Part shown: positions 26,290-35,615 of the stretch, one piece after another
Position numbering within the stretch: position 1 is the first letter of the stretch
Layout of the letters: each line of letters begins with the position of its first letter
DNA from: Desulfotruncus arcticus DSM 17038
GTDB lineage: Bacteria; Bacillota; Desulfotomaculia; Desulfotomaculales; Desulfallaceae
NCBI RefSeq assembly: GCF_900113335.1
Contig: NZ_FOOX01000002.1
Span: 1 to 64,000 of the forward strand
DNA length: 64,000 nt
Direction: 5' to 3'
Made by a program: the position numbers and the translations under genes
The notes under the pieces: model-generated
Database searches by the model: none
Told to the model about the DNA's origin: nothing
Seen by the model: only the letters and a program-made list of their open reading frames with translations

Positions 26290-29200
26290 ATGAAGAGAAT
26301 TATATTATTAACGGCACTTACTATTGGTATGTTGTTTTGCTTGGCAACATCTTCGTATGCGACCGGTTTATCCAGCAATTTGGTCACTAATGGCGACGGA
26401 GATAATTGGGGTATTTGGAATAAAGATACAAGTGGAAGCTATGTTGACCACTGGAGTCAATTATCTGATCTTGGCGGTACTGCTGGATATGCCCCTGTAT
26501 CCCCGTTCGATTCAGGCGCGATTGGTGATAATGAGTTCTTTGACTTCTGGGATAATTCCACTACGAATAAAACCGGATGCCTGTATCAAGATATAGTCCT
26601 TACCGACACAACAGGAAGTCTGTTCTCCGATATAGACGCCGGAAATATCGGTTTAAATGCACAAGCATATATTTTCAAATACCTTCCCGGCGACGGAGGA
26701 ACCATTCAAATTAAATTCTTGGATGGATCCGGAAGTGAAATTGCAGTCGGGCCCTACCGCAGTTCACGGGATACAAATGACCTCTCAAATTGGGAGTTGG
26801 TGCAAGTCCAGCATGTGCCTGTTCCTTCTGGAGCAAGGACAATCCGTGTAATGCTTATTGCATATGCGCCTGATGGTAATTCCTATGTTGATTTTGACGG
26901 GATAGATGTTGAGCTATGCAACCTTCCTGATATTTCGATTGCGAATTCAACTGCAAACCATACATACAATGGCACTCAAACTATTACTATGTCCGGAACC
27001 GCATCCGACCCGGATGGCCTGCCGGTTACAGTTTCCGCAGCCATTAGCGGTATAACTCAATCAACAACCATTGCAAGCGGTGCTGCATGGAATCTATCAT
27101 GGGATATTGCTTCACTGGGCATTACTGATGGAGATTATACAAACATTCAAGTTACCGCAGATAACGGAAAGGGCATAAGGACCGCAACTTATACCGGGAC
27201 ATTGGCTGTAGATGGGACCGCACCGGCGGCAAGCAGCCTCAGCCCGTCGGATAATGCGACCAACGTGGGAGTAAATGACAACCTGGTGATTAACTTCAGT
27301 GAAAATGTGGTGGTGGGTACAGGAAACATTACCATAAAGAAGACCTCCGACGACAGCATGGTAGAAACTATCGATGTTACCGGAGGAAAAGTGACGGGAA
27401 GCGATACCAGCGCGATAACGGTAGATCCGGCAACTACACTGGATGGAGAAACCGGATATTATGTGGTAATAGATGCCACGGCATTTAGCGACACAGCCGG
27501 CAACAGCTATGCGGGGATAAGCAGCAGCAGCGCCTGGAATTTCACCACAGCCGATATAACAGCACCTACAGTAAGCAGCATCGACAGAAACAGTCCCGCG
27601 GGCGAATCGACCAACGCAACAAGCGTAACCTACAGGGTGACCTTCTCGGAGGCTGTAACAGGAGTGGACACAAGCGACTTCACACTGACCGAAACAGGGA
27701 CCGCACACGGCATAATAGCAGCAGTATCTGCGGGAAGCGGCACAACAATAGACGTAACCGTAAGCGGTATTACGGGAGACGGGACCCTGCGTCTGGACCT
27801 GAACAGCTCGGGTACGGGAATAACAGACGACGCAGGAAATGCCCTAGCAACAGGCTACACAAGCGGCCAAACTTATACCTTTGACACCACGGCACCGACA
27901 GGTGGCAGCATCAGCATCAATAGCGGGGCCGATTACACCACTAGCACTTCCGTAACGCTCACCCTGTCGGCAACAGGGGCGAGCGAGATGATGGTGAGCG
28001 AGGACAGCGGCTTCAGCGGCGCAAGCTATGAGGCGTACTCAACCAGCAAGAGCTTTACCTTAAGCAGCGGGGACGGGATAAAAACAGTATACGCAAAATA
28101 TAAAGATGCAGCCGGTAACGAAACAAGCGCCACCATAAGCGACACAATAACCCTTGTCACCACGGCGGCGACTTATACCGTGACCTATAACGGCAATGGC
28201 AGCAGCTCCGGCAGCGTGCCGATAGACCGCACTAGCTACAACAGCGGCGACACGGTGACGGTAGCGGGCAACGGCGGCGGCCTGACGAAAACTGGCTATA
28301 CCTTCACGGGATGGAACACGGCGGCCAACGGCAGCGGTACCACCTACGCCGCAGGCAGCGGCACCTTTATCATCAGTGCCGACACTACGCTGTACGCCAA
28401 GTGGGTTCTTAACACCGCTTCCGCAGCAGCGGACCTGTCCTTTCTGTACGTTAGCCCCGGAACCCTGAGCCCCGGCTTCTCGGCAAGCGAAACCGAATAT
28501 ACCGTAAGCGTGGGCAACTTGAAGGACAGCATGACTGTAACGGCCTGCGTATACGACACAAGCGCTACCCTTAAAATAAACGGAGAAACTCCGACGGTAA
28601 CCGGTGCGGTATACGGAGAATATGCGGCAACAATAGACCTGGAAGTAGGTTCAAACAACATAATATCGGTCGAAGTTACAGCACGGGACGGGACCACCAC
28701 AAAAACCTACACCATAACAGCAACAAGGGCAGCGGCAAGCCACCACTCATCAAGCGGTGGCGGCGGTGGCAGCGGTGGCAGTAATAGCAGCACAACCACG
28801 GATAAGACAACAACAAAAGTAGTAGTAAACGGCGAAGAATATAACGCCGGGACAACCACCACCACAACCGAAGGCAGCCGGACAGTCACAATAGTAACAG
28901 TGGACGACGACAAAATAGAAGCACTGCTGGAAGCCAAAGGAAACAACACGACAGTAGAAATACCCATAAGCAGCACAACAGACATAGCAGAGGGAGTCCT
29001 CAGCGGACAGACCATAAAAAACATGGAAGCAAAAGCAGCCGTACTGGTAGTAAAAACGGATACAATAAGCTATACCCTGCCTGCGTCTGAGATAGACATA
29101 GACAGCGTCTCGGAGCAGATAGGAGCCCAGGCAGCGCTTAAAGACATAGCGATACACGTGATTATAGCCGCACCACCGGCAGATACGGTAAAAATAGTGA

Positions 29201-30057
29201 CAGACACGGCAGACAAAAACAGCTACCAGATAGTAGTAAACCCCGTAGAATTTGAAATAATCTGTACGAACGGTGACAAGACGGTTGAAGTGTCAAAATT
29301 TAAAGCCTACGTAGAAAGGACCATAGCAATACCAGAAGGAGTAGACCCGTTAAAAATAACCACGGCAGTAGTATTGAACGCTGACGGCACCCTCACACAC
29401 GTACCGACGCAAATAATAAGCATAGACGGCAAATATTACGCTAAAATAAACAGCCTTACAAACAGCACCTACACGGTTATATATAACCCCAAAGAATTCA
29501 AGGATGTAGAAAACCACTGGGCAAAAGAAGTCGTAAACGACATGGGCTCAAGGCTGGTGATAAACGGGATAGGCGGAGAAAACTTCGCACCGGACAAGGA
29601 CGTCACCAGGGCGGAATTTGCGGCAATCATGGTAAAAGCCCTGGGGCTGAAAGCCGGCAGCGGAGCAAGCGGATTTGACGACGTAAAAAGCAGCGATTGG
29701 TACAGCGGTTACATCAAAACCGCAGCAGAATACGGCATAATATCCGGGTACGCGAACGGCAGCTTCGGCCCGGCGGACAAGATAACCCGTGAGCAGGCCA
29801 TGACCATGATAGCAAGAGCCATGAAAATAACGGGGTTAAAAGCAGAGCTTGCGGCAGGAGAAGAAGAAAAGCTGCTGTCGGGCTATGAAGACAGGGAAGT
29901 TTTAGCAGAATATGCGCGGAGCGGCATTGCGGAGTGCATAAAGACAGGTGTGGTATCAGGCAATAGCAGCACCGGGATAGCGCCCAAGGACAACATATCC
30001 AGGGCGGAGGTGGCTGTGATGGTGAGGAGGCTTCTCCAAAAGTCGGGACTCATATAA
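26290..30057 (+). CDS. Large S-layer-anchored surface protein
   Basis: A 1255-residue secreted protein. Order: signal peptide (1-25), an N-terminal lectin-like region (about 30-215), an Ig-like segment (about 215-310), a Big_5/SbsA-type Ig domain (about 311-420, LSPSDNATNVGVNDNLVINF), a second Ig domain (about 420-535), a third (to about 625), an InlB-type B repeat (about 630-710, GYTFTGWN), a cadherin-like beta sandwich (about 715-815), a Ser/Gly/Thr linker, an unknown domain (about 850-1060), and three SLH domains (about 1065-1255; FKDVENHWAKE, ITREQAMTMIARAM). SLH domains bind pyruvylated wall polymer, so it is the anchor of the preceding surface genes. Confidence 0.9.
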   Translation: MKRIILLTALTIGMLFCLATSSYATGLSSNLVTNGDGDNWGIWNKDTSGSYVDHWSQLSDLGGTAGYAPVSPFDSGAIGDNEFFDFWDNSTTNKTGCLYQDIVLTDTTGSLFSDIDAGNIGLNAQAYIFKYLPGDGGTIQIKFLDGSGSEIAVGPYRSSRDTNDLSNWELVQVQHVPVPSGARTIRVMLIAYAPDGNSYVDFDGIDVELCNLPDISIANSTANHTYNGTQTITMSGTASDPDGLPVTVSAAISGITQSTTIASGAAWNLSWDIASLGITDGDYTNIQVTADNGKGIRTATYTGTLAVDGTAPAASSLSPSDNATNVGVNDNLVINFSENVVVGTGNITIKKTSDDSMVETIDVTGGKVTGSDTSAITVDPATTLDGETGYYVVIDATAFSDTAGNSYAGISSSSAWNFTTADITAPTVSSIDRNSPAGESTNATSVTYRVTFSEAVTGVDTSDFTLTETGTAHGIIAAVSAGSGTTIDVTVSGITGDGTLRLDLNSSGTGITDDAGNALATGYTSGQTYTFDTTAPTGGSISINSGADYTTSTSVTLTLSATGASEMMVSEDSGFSGASYEAYSTSKSFTLSSGDGIKTVYAKYKDAAGNETSATISDTITLVTTAATYTVTYNGNGSSSGSVPIDRTSYNSGDTVTVAGNGGGLTKTGYTFTGWNTAANGSGTTYAAGSGTFIISADTTLYAKWVLNTASAAADLSFLYVSPGTLSPGFSASETEYTVSVGNLKDSMTVTACVYDTSATLKINGETPTVTGAVYGEYAATIDLEVGSNNIISVEVTARDGTTTKTYTITATRAAASHHSSSGGGGGSGGSNSSTTTDKTTTKVVVNGEEYNAGTTTTTTEGSRTVTIVTVDDDKIEALLEAKGNNTTVEIPISSTTDIAEGVLSGQTIKNMEAKAAVLVVKTDTISYTLPASEIDIDSVSEQIGAQAALKDIAIHVIIAAPPADTVKIVTDTADKNSYQIVVNPVEFEIICTNGDKTVEVSKFKAYVERTIAIPEGVDPLKITTAVVLNADGTLTHVPTQIISIDGKYYAKINSLTNSTYTVIYNPKEFKDVENHWAKEVVNDMGSRLVINGIGGENFAPDKDVTRAEFAAIMVKALGLKAGSGASGFDDVKSSDWYSGYIKTAAEYGIISGYANGSFGPADKITREQAMTMIARAMKITGLKAELAAGEEEKLLSGYEDREVLAEYARSGIAECIKTGVVSGNSSTGIAPKDNISRAEVAVMVRRLLQKSGLI

Positions 30058-30061
30058 AAAA

Positions 30062-30101
30062 AGTGACACTCCTGTATGCTCAAGGAGTGTCACTTTTTTT
30101 T
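30062..30101 (+). terminator. Strong terminator
   Basis: AGTGACACTCCT pairs with AGGAGTGTCACT across a 9-base loop and continues into eight T residues. It ends the surface operon. Confidence 0.92.
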
Positions 30102-30154
30102 GTCACTCCGGCAATGATAGAAATGTTACCCATTCACTAAAAATAATCATAATT

Positions 30155-30220
30155 TTACTCAGATATACTTATGCCAGCTATCACTACAAGAACACCTAAA
30201 ACCAACAATGCACTCAACAA
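30155..30220 (-). CDS. Possible 21-residue hydrophobic peptide
   Basis: A perfect AAGGAGG site (30226-30232, minus strand) precedes TTG codons at 30220 and 30217 that open a short frame: MLSALLVLGVLVVIAGISISE. It is one short hydrophobic helix. Such peptides can be regulators or type I toxin-like, but at this length chance is a real alternative. Confidence 0.35.
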   Translation of the reverse strand: MLSALLVLGVLVVIAGISISE

Positions 30221-30289
30221 TTTAGCCTCCTTAGTATAATTCAAGGTTAAAGATATTTCTATTCTGCTTTAATTCCATTATATTTCAAA

Positions 30290-30460
30290 ACCGTGCTGTA
30301 CTGTTGTTTCCTCAAACCGGGGCAGCCATTGGGTCCAATTGGCGGCGTCAAGGTTGCTGTAAAACTCCGGCAAGCCGGATGTTTGAGCCGGAAGAAAAAC
30401 ATACATGCTGACCCTCTTGCTGCGTAGGGAATCCTCGCGGCCAAATCCTTAACCGCAGTT
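30290..30460 (-). pseudogene. Serpin, small fragment
   Basis: On the minus strand one frame reads RVSMYVFLPAQTSGLPEF, then NLDAANWTQWLPRFEETTV. This matches the s2B/s3B and hF-s3A area of serpins (L-S-M-Y-I-F-L-P, then W-x-x-W-x-x-x-F). The preceding LPYA-like residues lie in another frame, so there is also a frameshift. The reactive-centre loop and most of the protein are absent. Only a remnant of a serine protease inhibitor is left. Confidence 0.72.
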
Positions 30461-30544
30461 TTTTCATAACAAGCGCCCTTCATCTTGATTTTTTAATCAT
30501 TATAGACGGTTTGATTAATGATAATTTTAACCCGTGTTCTTGGA

Positions 30545-31141
30545 TCAAATAGAATCATCCTGACCCCGCAGGACCGCGAAACCCCATTCGTTCCATTTTA
30601 AAAAGGCAGTGCCGGTAGGCTTATTTTTGTCCACGGTATAAATTCCACTCGCAGTCCGGCGGTAATGTCCCTCTTGCACTACCAGTTCGTTCATGCCGTC
30701 ACCGTTGATATCCCGAACCGTGAAGGAGACGATCGGGCGGTCGAGGTCGGAGGAACACCACCCCGGCTGCATAGTATTGCCATGCAGCCGGTAGACAAAG
30801 AGGTGGTTTTTGTAGCTTTGGTCTTCGCCATCAATCCAGAAGGGCTTGACCGGGCCGAAACTTCCTTTTTTCCACAGAGATAACAACAGGTTGACGGTGC
30901 CGTCATTGTCGGCGTCTCCCAGCGCAAAGTCAGTTATACGCCATGCGGGGGGCGATTGCCAGAGCACCGTATCATTTTCCCGGACGGTAAGGCGGTGACC
31001 GGCAAGCAGATAATGTTCCGGCGTCCCGTTTTCGTTGAGGTCAGCGCTTAAAGTCCGGGACGCCGTGATTTTGCTGCCGGGCAGTGAGGCAAGGATGACA
31101 AAAACTGCCGCACAGACCAATATTTTGCAGGTCCTGCTCAT
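30545..31141 (-). CDS. Secreted FG-GAP/VCBS repeat protein
   Basis: A 198-residue protein with an N-terminal signal segment (VCAAVFVILASLPG). Calcium-binding repeat motifs are visible: ADLNENGTPEH, LGDADNDGTVNLLL and VRDINGDGMNELVV. This is an FG-GAP-like beta-propeller fragment or minimal blade set. Its start overlaps the stop of the DUF3160 gene (TAATG), so the two are translated together and probably act together at the cell surface. Function unknown. Confidence 0.82.
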   Translation of the reverse strand: MSRTCKILVCAAVFVILASLPGSKITASRTLSADLNENGTPEHYLLAGHRLTVRENDTVLWQSPPAWRITDFALGDADNDGTVNLLLSLWKKGSFGPVKPFWIDGEDQSYKNHLFVYRLHGNTMQPGWCSSDLDRPIVSFTVRDINGDGMNELVVQEGHYRRTASGIYTVDKNKPTGTAFLKWNEWGFAVLRGQDDSI

Positions 31142-33315
31142 TACTGAGGCACCGCGTATGATTTCACCCAGGCGGGCTGCTCCGGAGCCTGCCCCTCATC
31201 AAGCATTGACCGCCATTTCTGGTCGGTCAGGCGATCCTGCGCCGGCCACGGAAATTCGTAGTAGGAGTAAACGCCGCCTTTGGCGATGCGCAGTTTGCCG
31301 TCAACAGGGACAACGGCGTAGATCTCGCTGACATAGCCTGTACCTTCCTCCAGTACTTCACCCGCCGGGTTGGTGGCGACGTCGGCGATCAGGCTGGCCG
31401 GGTTTTGAGCAACAGCGGATCTATGGTCCACTCCCTCGTCCCGCAGGGCTTCCAGCCAGAAGTGCTCCAGATCTCCGCCGAAGCCGCGGATGAGGTCATA
31501 TTCCTCATCAGTCAGCGGTTGATTGACCAGTTCCTTTTCGGCAATGACTTTTAGCTTGAGGGCCAGTTCCTCCATGCGTTCCAGCGATTCTTTGTCGTTT
31601 TCGTTCAGCAGTCCCCGGCTTTCGAGCCCGTCGGCGGTCATTTGGGTCAGGGACGCCAGACGGGCGAAGACAACGGGATTGGGTTCAACATATCCGCGGT
31701 CGTCGTTCACGTCTCCACCGCCCATTTCAGCATATACCTGCTTGGCGTAGAGGATGGTGTCGTGTTTGAGCTCGGTCCAGCTTCCTAGATAGGTCTCCAG
31801 CTGTTTGCGGGTCCAGGCCTGGTTGGTCATAAACGAAGGATATCCCTGTTTTTTCGGCTCCGTCAGGGGCGCCAGCGTATGCAGCCAGGACCAGTAAAGG
31901 TTTTGGGTCCAGGTGGCGGTGTCCAAAGAAGCCAGATAGGTTTGCAGTTTGCGCATGTTCTCCGGATATCTGGCGTAGCCGGTTTGACCGGCGCTGTCGA
32001 GAATAGCGTATGCTGCTTCAGAGCCCATGGCCGCCGGAATGTCCAGCCCTTTGGGCAGCATTCGCCGCTCTCCAGCGCTGTTTTCCCCGACTTCTCTGTA
32101 AACAAGCCTTTGGAAGATAGAAGCGTCAATGGTAAATCGCTGACCCATCAACCGGAAGCCTTTTATTGCCTGCTCCCGGTCGGGTTGGATATTTTCATCA
32201 AAGACAGGAATTGAGTTGATGGCCGGGGGCTGGAGTTTGTCGACCGCTGCTTCAAAGGCGGTCCATTTATTATTGTCACCCGTCAGCTGGTTGAGGGTGG
32301 GAGTATTCCCGTAGATTTTTCCCAACAGTTCGCGATACTGTAAGAATCCCAGGTCGTCGCTTTTGCCAACGAAGAAGTTGGTGGGCTCGTAGATGCGGTT
32401 CCAGCTTGCAAAATCTTTATCTCTGTTGAGCAGCAGCGTAATCAGGGCCGCCGATCTGGTTTCATCGTTATTATTAGCACGGAAAGTCATCCGTCCGTAC
32501 CACATCATGGTCTTAAAGTAGGAACGGAGGTCATCGGAGGTTGCGTAGTGGCCCCGGGGGATGTACTGGGTGTAGTCCTCATTGAGTACAGCCAATGGAT
32601 CGTCAGCCGGTTGCCCCATATTCATTACCGGTGATGGTCGCATTGTATCCCGGTGTTCTGCTATGAGCTGAAGTTCCTGTTCTACCTCCCGCTGAACGTA
32701 GGAAGGTACACCTGCGGTGGGGTCCAGCATTCTGGTTGCTACTGCGAAAAAGGCAACGTTACGTTTGGCTGCGTTCTCCCAAGCCGTTCCCTTTAGATCG
32801 CCGTATTGCTGTTCGCTTCCTGCCAGCATTGACACCGTAAGCGTTTGGAGTTCGGAACACAGCCGGTCCTTTTCCAGTGTGCGCAGCAGGTGACTGAAAT
32901 ACAAATGGTAGTTGTGCAGCATTGCATCGGTGGTGACAAAGTTTGGCACTGGGACTGCCGCGTAGCGGTTCACTTCATAAAGCGGAAAGAACTCGCGATG
33001 ATCTTTGGACGCCACCACTACAAACCCGTTTTGGGCCAGAAGTTTACCGGCTGCTGGTGAGAAGCTGAAAAGATCCTTGTTGGTTACATTGGACAGGTTT
33101 GGTTCAACCAGGTATGGCTTGACCGAAGGTTTAACGTTGACGGGGATCTCGCTGTATGGGGCAAAAACAGTGTCTGCAGCTGATGATGAGACCTGTGGTG
33201 TATCTGCTTGCTGCCTGGGGGAGTTCTTGGCAGGCTGACAGCCGGTCAGGGCTGCCGGCAGGGCTATCACCAGCGCTGCGAAGAGACAGGCGGCGGCAAT
33301 TCTACTTATTTTCAT
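31141..33315 (-). CDS. DUF3160 lipoprotein
   Basis: A 724-residue protein with a signal peptide and lipobox LTGC (about residue 26), then the long DUF3160 domain. Recognisable parts are FVTTDAMLHNYHLYFSHLLRTLE, QYIPRGHY, MMWYGRMTF, RFTIDASIFQRLVY, LPKGLDIPAAMGSEAAY and the C-terminal VADVATNPAGEVLEEGTGYV, quoted in pieces. DUF3160 proteins occur in bacteria and archaea as exported proteins without known activity. The promoter is likely in 33316-33353. Confidence 0.87.
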   Translation of the reverse strand: MKISRIAAACLFAALVIALPAALTGCQPAKNSPRQQADTPQVSSSAADTVFAPYSEIPVNVKPSVKPYLVEPNLSNVTNKDLFSFSPAAGKLLAQNGFVVVASKDHREFFPLYEVNRYAAVPVPNFVTTDAMLHNYHLYFSHLLRTLEKDRLCSELQTLTVSMLAGSEQQYGDLKGTAWENAAKRNVAFFAVATRMLDPTAGVPSYVQREVEQELQLIAEHRDTMRPSPVMNMGQPADDPLAVLNEDYTQYIPRGHYATSDDLRSYFKTMMWYGRMTFRANNNDETRSAALITLLLNRDKDFASWNRIYEPTNFFVGKSDDLGFLQYRELLGKIYGNTPTLNQLTGDNNKWTAFEAAVDKLQPPAINSIPVFDENIQPDREQAIKGFRLMGQRFTIDASIFQRLVYREVGENSAGERRMLPKGLDIPAAMGSEAAYAILDSAGQTGYARYPENMRKLQTYLASLDTATWTQNLYWSWLHTLAPLTEPKKQGYPSFMTNQAWTRKQLETYLGSWTELKHDTILYAKQVYAEMGGGDVNDDRGYVEPNPVVFARLASLTQMTADGLESRGLLNENDKESLERMEELALKLKVIAEKELVNQPLTDEEYDLIRGFGGDLEHFWLEALRDEGVDHRSAVAQNPASLIADVATNPAGEVLEEGTGYVSEIYAVVPVDGKLRIAKGGVYSYYEFPWPAQDRLTDQKWRSMLDEGQAPEQPAWVKSYAVPQ

Positions 33316-33353
33316 GGGTAGGCTCCTTTCATAGTTAAGATAAGATTAAATTA

Positions 33354-33890
33354 CTAAACCGAAACGCTAAAAACAACATCTTTGGGTAAAACAGAACGGA
33401 TAAACGCAATATCATTATCTGTTACATCAAGGGCATGAAACTCCGTACCGTTATGTTCGGCGTAAAAAATTATTTTACCGTTGAGGCAGAAATTAATTGA
33501 AAACCATTTTATCCGCCCGTATTGATCAAAACAATTGTTAGTTAAGGTATTAATAAATTCATTTGTAATTTCTCCTGTTTGCGAAACTATGACGGAACTG
33601 CCCGGCGGGCTAATGTTGATAGTCCAGCCGGGAAACAAATCGGCTAAGGCTTCGGAGAAGGGCAGGGATAAATCTTTATTATTGTTATCCTGTACATTCA
33701 CATGGTTGGCAAAAGGCTTGACGCTGTCGATCGCTTCTAAATCGGAAATCCAGCAATTCACCTGAAATGAGGTGCATTTTGCTGCGAAGTAAAGAATCAG
33801 CGGCTTCCAGTGGTTATAGTTCAAAGGAACCATAACGCCGGAAACTTCTTTGAATTTGGTTATTGAAAAATGAACTTGGTGGTTGTCCAT
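33354..33890 (-). CDS. Hypothetical protein
   Basis: A 178-residue protein from the ATG at 33890, which is preceded by GGGGAGTGATG; a longer frame upstream has no such site. It begins with HFSITKFKEVSGVMVPLNYNH and looks like a globular alpha/beta protein without a signal or membrane segment. I recognise no family. It is divergent from the Vat-type gene. Confidence 0.55.
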   Translation of the reverse strand: MDNHQVHFSITKFKEVSGVMVPLNYNHWKPLILYFAAKCTSFQVNCWISDLEAIDSVKPFANHVNVQDNNNKDLSLPFSEALADLFPGWTINISPPGSSVIVSQTGEITNEFINTLTNNCFDQYGRIKWFSINFCLNGKIIFYAEHNGTEFHALDVTDNDIAFIRSVLPKDVVFSVSV

Positions 33891-34232
33891 ATCATCACTC
33901 CCCGTGTGATTTAATACTGATACGGTATGGCGCTGTGCACCAATGAAAAACATGATAAATATTATTTTGTTTTCATCTATGTAATTAAGACGGTAAAAAT
34001 ATGCAAATGTTCCCAAAAAACTGTGCATGGATATAGAATAATTTGCCTCCATTTAAGCCGGTGTCCAGGAGAGCAGTAACTCTGATGGGGTTTAGCCTTT
34101 ACTATTTATTTAATTGGTATTATACTAAAATTCAATATTTTGCAATAAGGCGGTGGTTTTTTTTGAAACTGTGCATTGTAATCGCCGGAATAGTCGACAA
34201 ACAGCAGTGATTTAAAGATAAGGGGAATTACA

Positions 34233-34862
34233 ATGACTGTTCCGGGAAATAAAATATATCCACGAAATGACCATGAATCTGTATATTTGAAAAACGTAAT
34301 CAAAGATCCCAATATTTTTGTGGGCGATTATACCTTTTATAATGATTATGTTAACGACCCTACACAATTTGAGAAGAATAATGTTCTGTATCATTACCCT
34401 GTGAACCATGAAAAACTGGTAATTGGTAAATTTTGCTCCATTGCTTGTGGCGCCAAGTTTATTTTCACAAGTGCTAATCATACGTTAAAATCCCTTTCGA
34501 CCTATCCGTTTCCCATCTTTGCAAGTGAATGGGGATTGGATTGGGATCATGTTACGGATGCATGGGATAACAAAGGCGATATCATAATTGGCAACGATGT
34601 CTGGATCGGCTACGAAGCTGTCATTATGCAGGGCGTGCATATTGGTAATGGTGCGATTATTGGAACCAGAGCAGTTGTTACCAAGGACGTCCCTCCGTAT
34701 ACAATTGTAGGAGGGATTCCTGCTAAAGAAATCCGAAAAAGGTTTAATCCAGAAACTGTTGATACTCTACAGCAGTTACAATGGTGGGATTGGCCCTATG
34801 AAAAGATCCAAAAGCATTTGCCGGATATCATGACTGGAAATCTAAAAGGATTACAAAAGTAA
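34233..34862 (+). CDS. Vat/CatB-type xenobiotic O-acetyltransferase
   Basis: A 209-residue left-handed beta-helix enzyme. Hexapeptide repeats are visible (LVIGKFCSIACGAKFI, IIIGNDVWIGYEAVIMQGV, IGNGAIIGTRAVVTKDV), and the catalytic His lies in FTSANHTLKS. C-terminal PYTIVGGIPAKEIRKRF is typical. The family acetylates streptogramin A (Vat) or chloramphenicol (CatB). Members are also common in chromosomes without proven resistance, so the natural substrate is open. ATG follows AAGGGGAATTAC. Confidence 0.88.
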   Translation: MTVPGNKIYPRNDHESVYLKNVIKDPNIFVGDYTFYNDYVNDPTQFEKNNVLYHYPVNHEKLVIGKFCSIACGAKFIFTSANHTLKSLSTYPFPIFASEWGLDWDHVTDAWDNKGDIIIGNDVWIGYEAVIMQGVHIGNGAIIGTRAVVTKDVPPYTIVGGIPAKEIRKRFNPETVDTLQQLQWWDWPYEKIQKHLPDIMTGNLKGLQK

Positions 34863-34884
34863 CCGTAATATAAAATGGCTTAAG

Positions 34885-34914
34885 AAGCGCTCTGAAAACA
34901 GAGCGCTTTTTTGC
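34885..34914 (+). terminator. Terminator
   Basis: AAGCGCTCTG and CAGAGCGCTT form a perfect 10-bp stem with loop AAAA followed by TTTT. It ends the acetyltransferase transcript. Confidence 0.9.
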
Positions 34915-34940
34915 GCTAATTTTTATACGAGGTTAAGTTA

Positions 34941-35114
34941 ATGAGTCAGAGTACATGCGAACCCGAAATCACCCGGCTGGCACATAAACTGAAATGGCCT
35001 GTATTTGAGAACTACAAAAAGCATGTGCAATCAGATAATAGTTTTGAGGAGAATCTGCTGACCCTGCTCCGGCTGGAAAATGAACAGCGTGACAAGGTGA
35101 AAAGTTTACGTTAA
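34941..35114 (+). pseudogene. Possible IstB-like fragment (IS21 helper)
   Basis: A 57-residue frame beginning MSQSTCEPEITRLAHKLKW and containing SFEENLLTLLRLENEQRD. A helix of the form S-F-E-x-x-L-x-x-L-L-x-x-E-x-x-R near the N-terminus is typical of IstB, the ATPase helper of IS21 elements. The frame is cut at 35105 exactly where the 119-bp repeat begins, so the gene was broken there. The assignment rests on a short match. Confidence 0.45.
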
Positions 35115-35223
35115 ACTGCGGCCGGCAGGACCGGTCATGAAATTCCGGTCAGGCTTCGATCGGGCCGCTGCCGTGAAGGGGTGGGAATTATGCCAATGTA
35201 TAAAGGAATGGTCCAACCGGTTA
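35105..35223 (+). repeat. 119-bp repeat, copy 2
   Basis: Gapless match to 20444-20562, with the leader hairpin, ribosome binding site, ATG and first 11 codons of the DsrK-like gene. After codon 11 the match ends and an unrelated frame follows. No functional gene remains behind this copy. Confidence 0.88.
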
Positions 35224-35343
35224 TAACGAGCAGCAGTACATACCTGCTTCAAAACCTTCCGGACCGTCTGATAATACAACCCATGATGAGTATATCCTCC
35301 AAATGCCGTATGAGGATGAATATTCCCAGTTGACAACCTTATG
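35224..35343 (+). pseudogene. Unidentified C-terminal fragment
   Basis: Behind repeat copy 2 one frame stays open to a TGA at 35341-35343 and reads EQQYIPASKPSGPSDNTTHD, then EYILQMPYEDEYSQL. It looks like the tail of a lost gene. I cannot name it. From here to 35615 I see no other gene. Confidence 0.35.
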
Positions 35344-35615
35344 AGGACTGTATTTAGGGGTCTGATCAAGATAGGTTTACAATTTGGTTGTACTGTACAA
35401 TAAAATAATATTTTGGGATTAAGAAAAGATTAAATATACGATAAAAAGCTGCAATCAAGTATTATCTGGCACTAACTCTTCTGAAATAGTGATTTCCCTG
35501 TCATGATCTCTTAAAAATTTCTAGCACTTGCATTTTTCCTTGCTTCCAGCAAAAAATCATTTTGAGAGCTTAAGAACGGGCCCGTGGCCTAGTGCTGCAA
35601 AGCAGACAGAATGAT

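Noticed and set aside
28707-29024. Minus-strand hydrophobic frame inside the SLH gene
   Set aside because: Antisense to Thr/Ser-rich repeats, which always give Val/Leu-rich shadows; no ribosome binding site.
30259-30483. A 74-residue minus-strand frame as a gene
   Set aside because: A neighbouring frame encodes clear serpin sequence; this frame only covers a few residues before the frameshift and the rest is noise.
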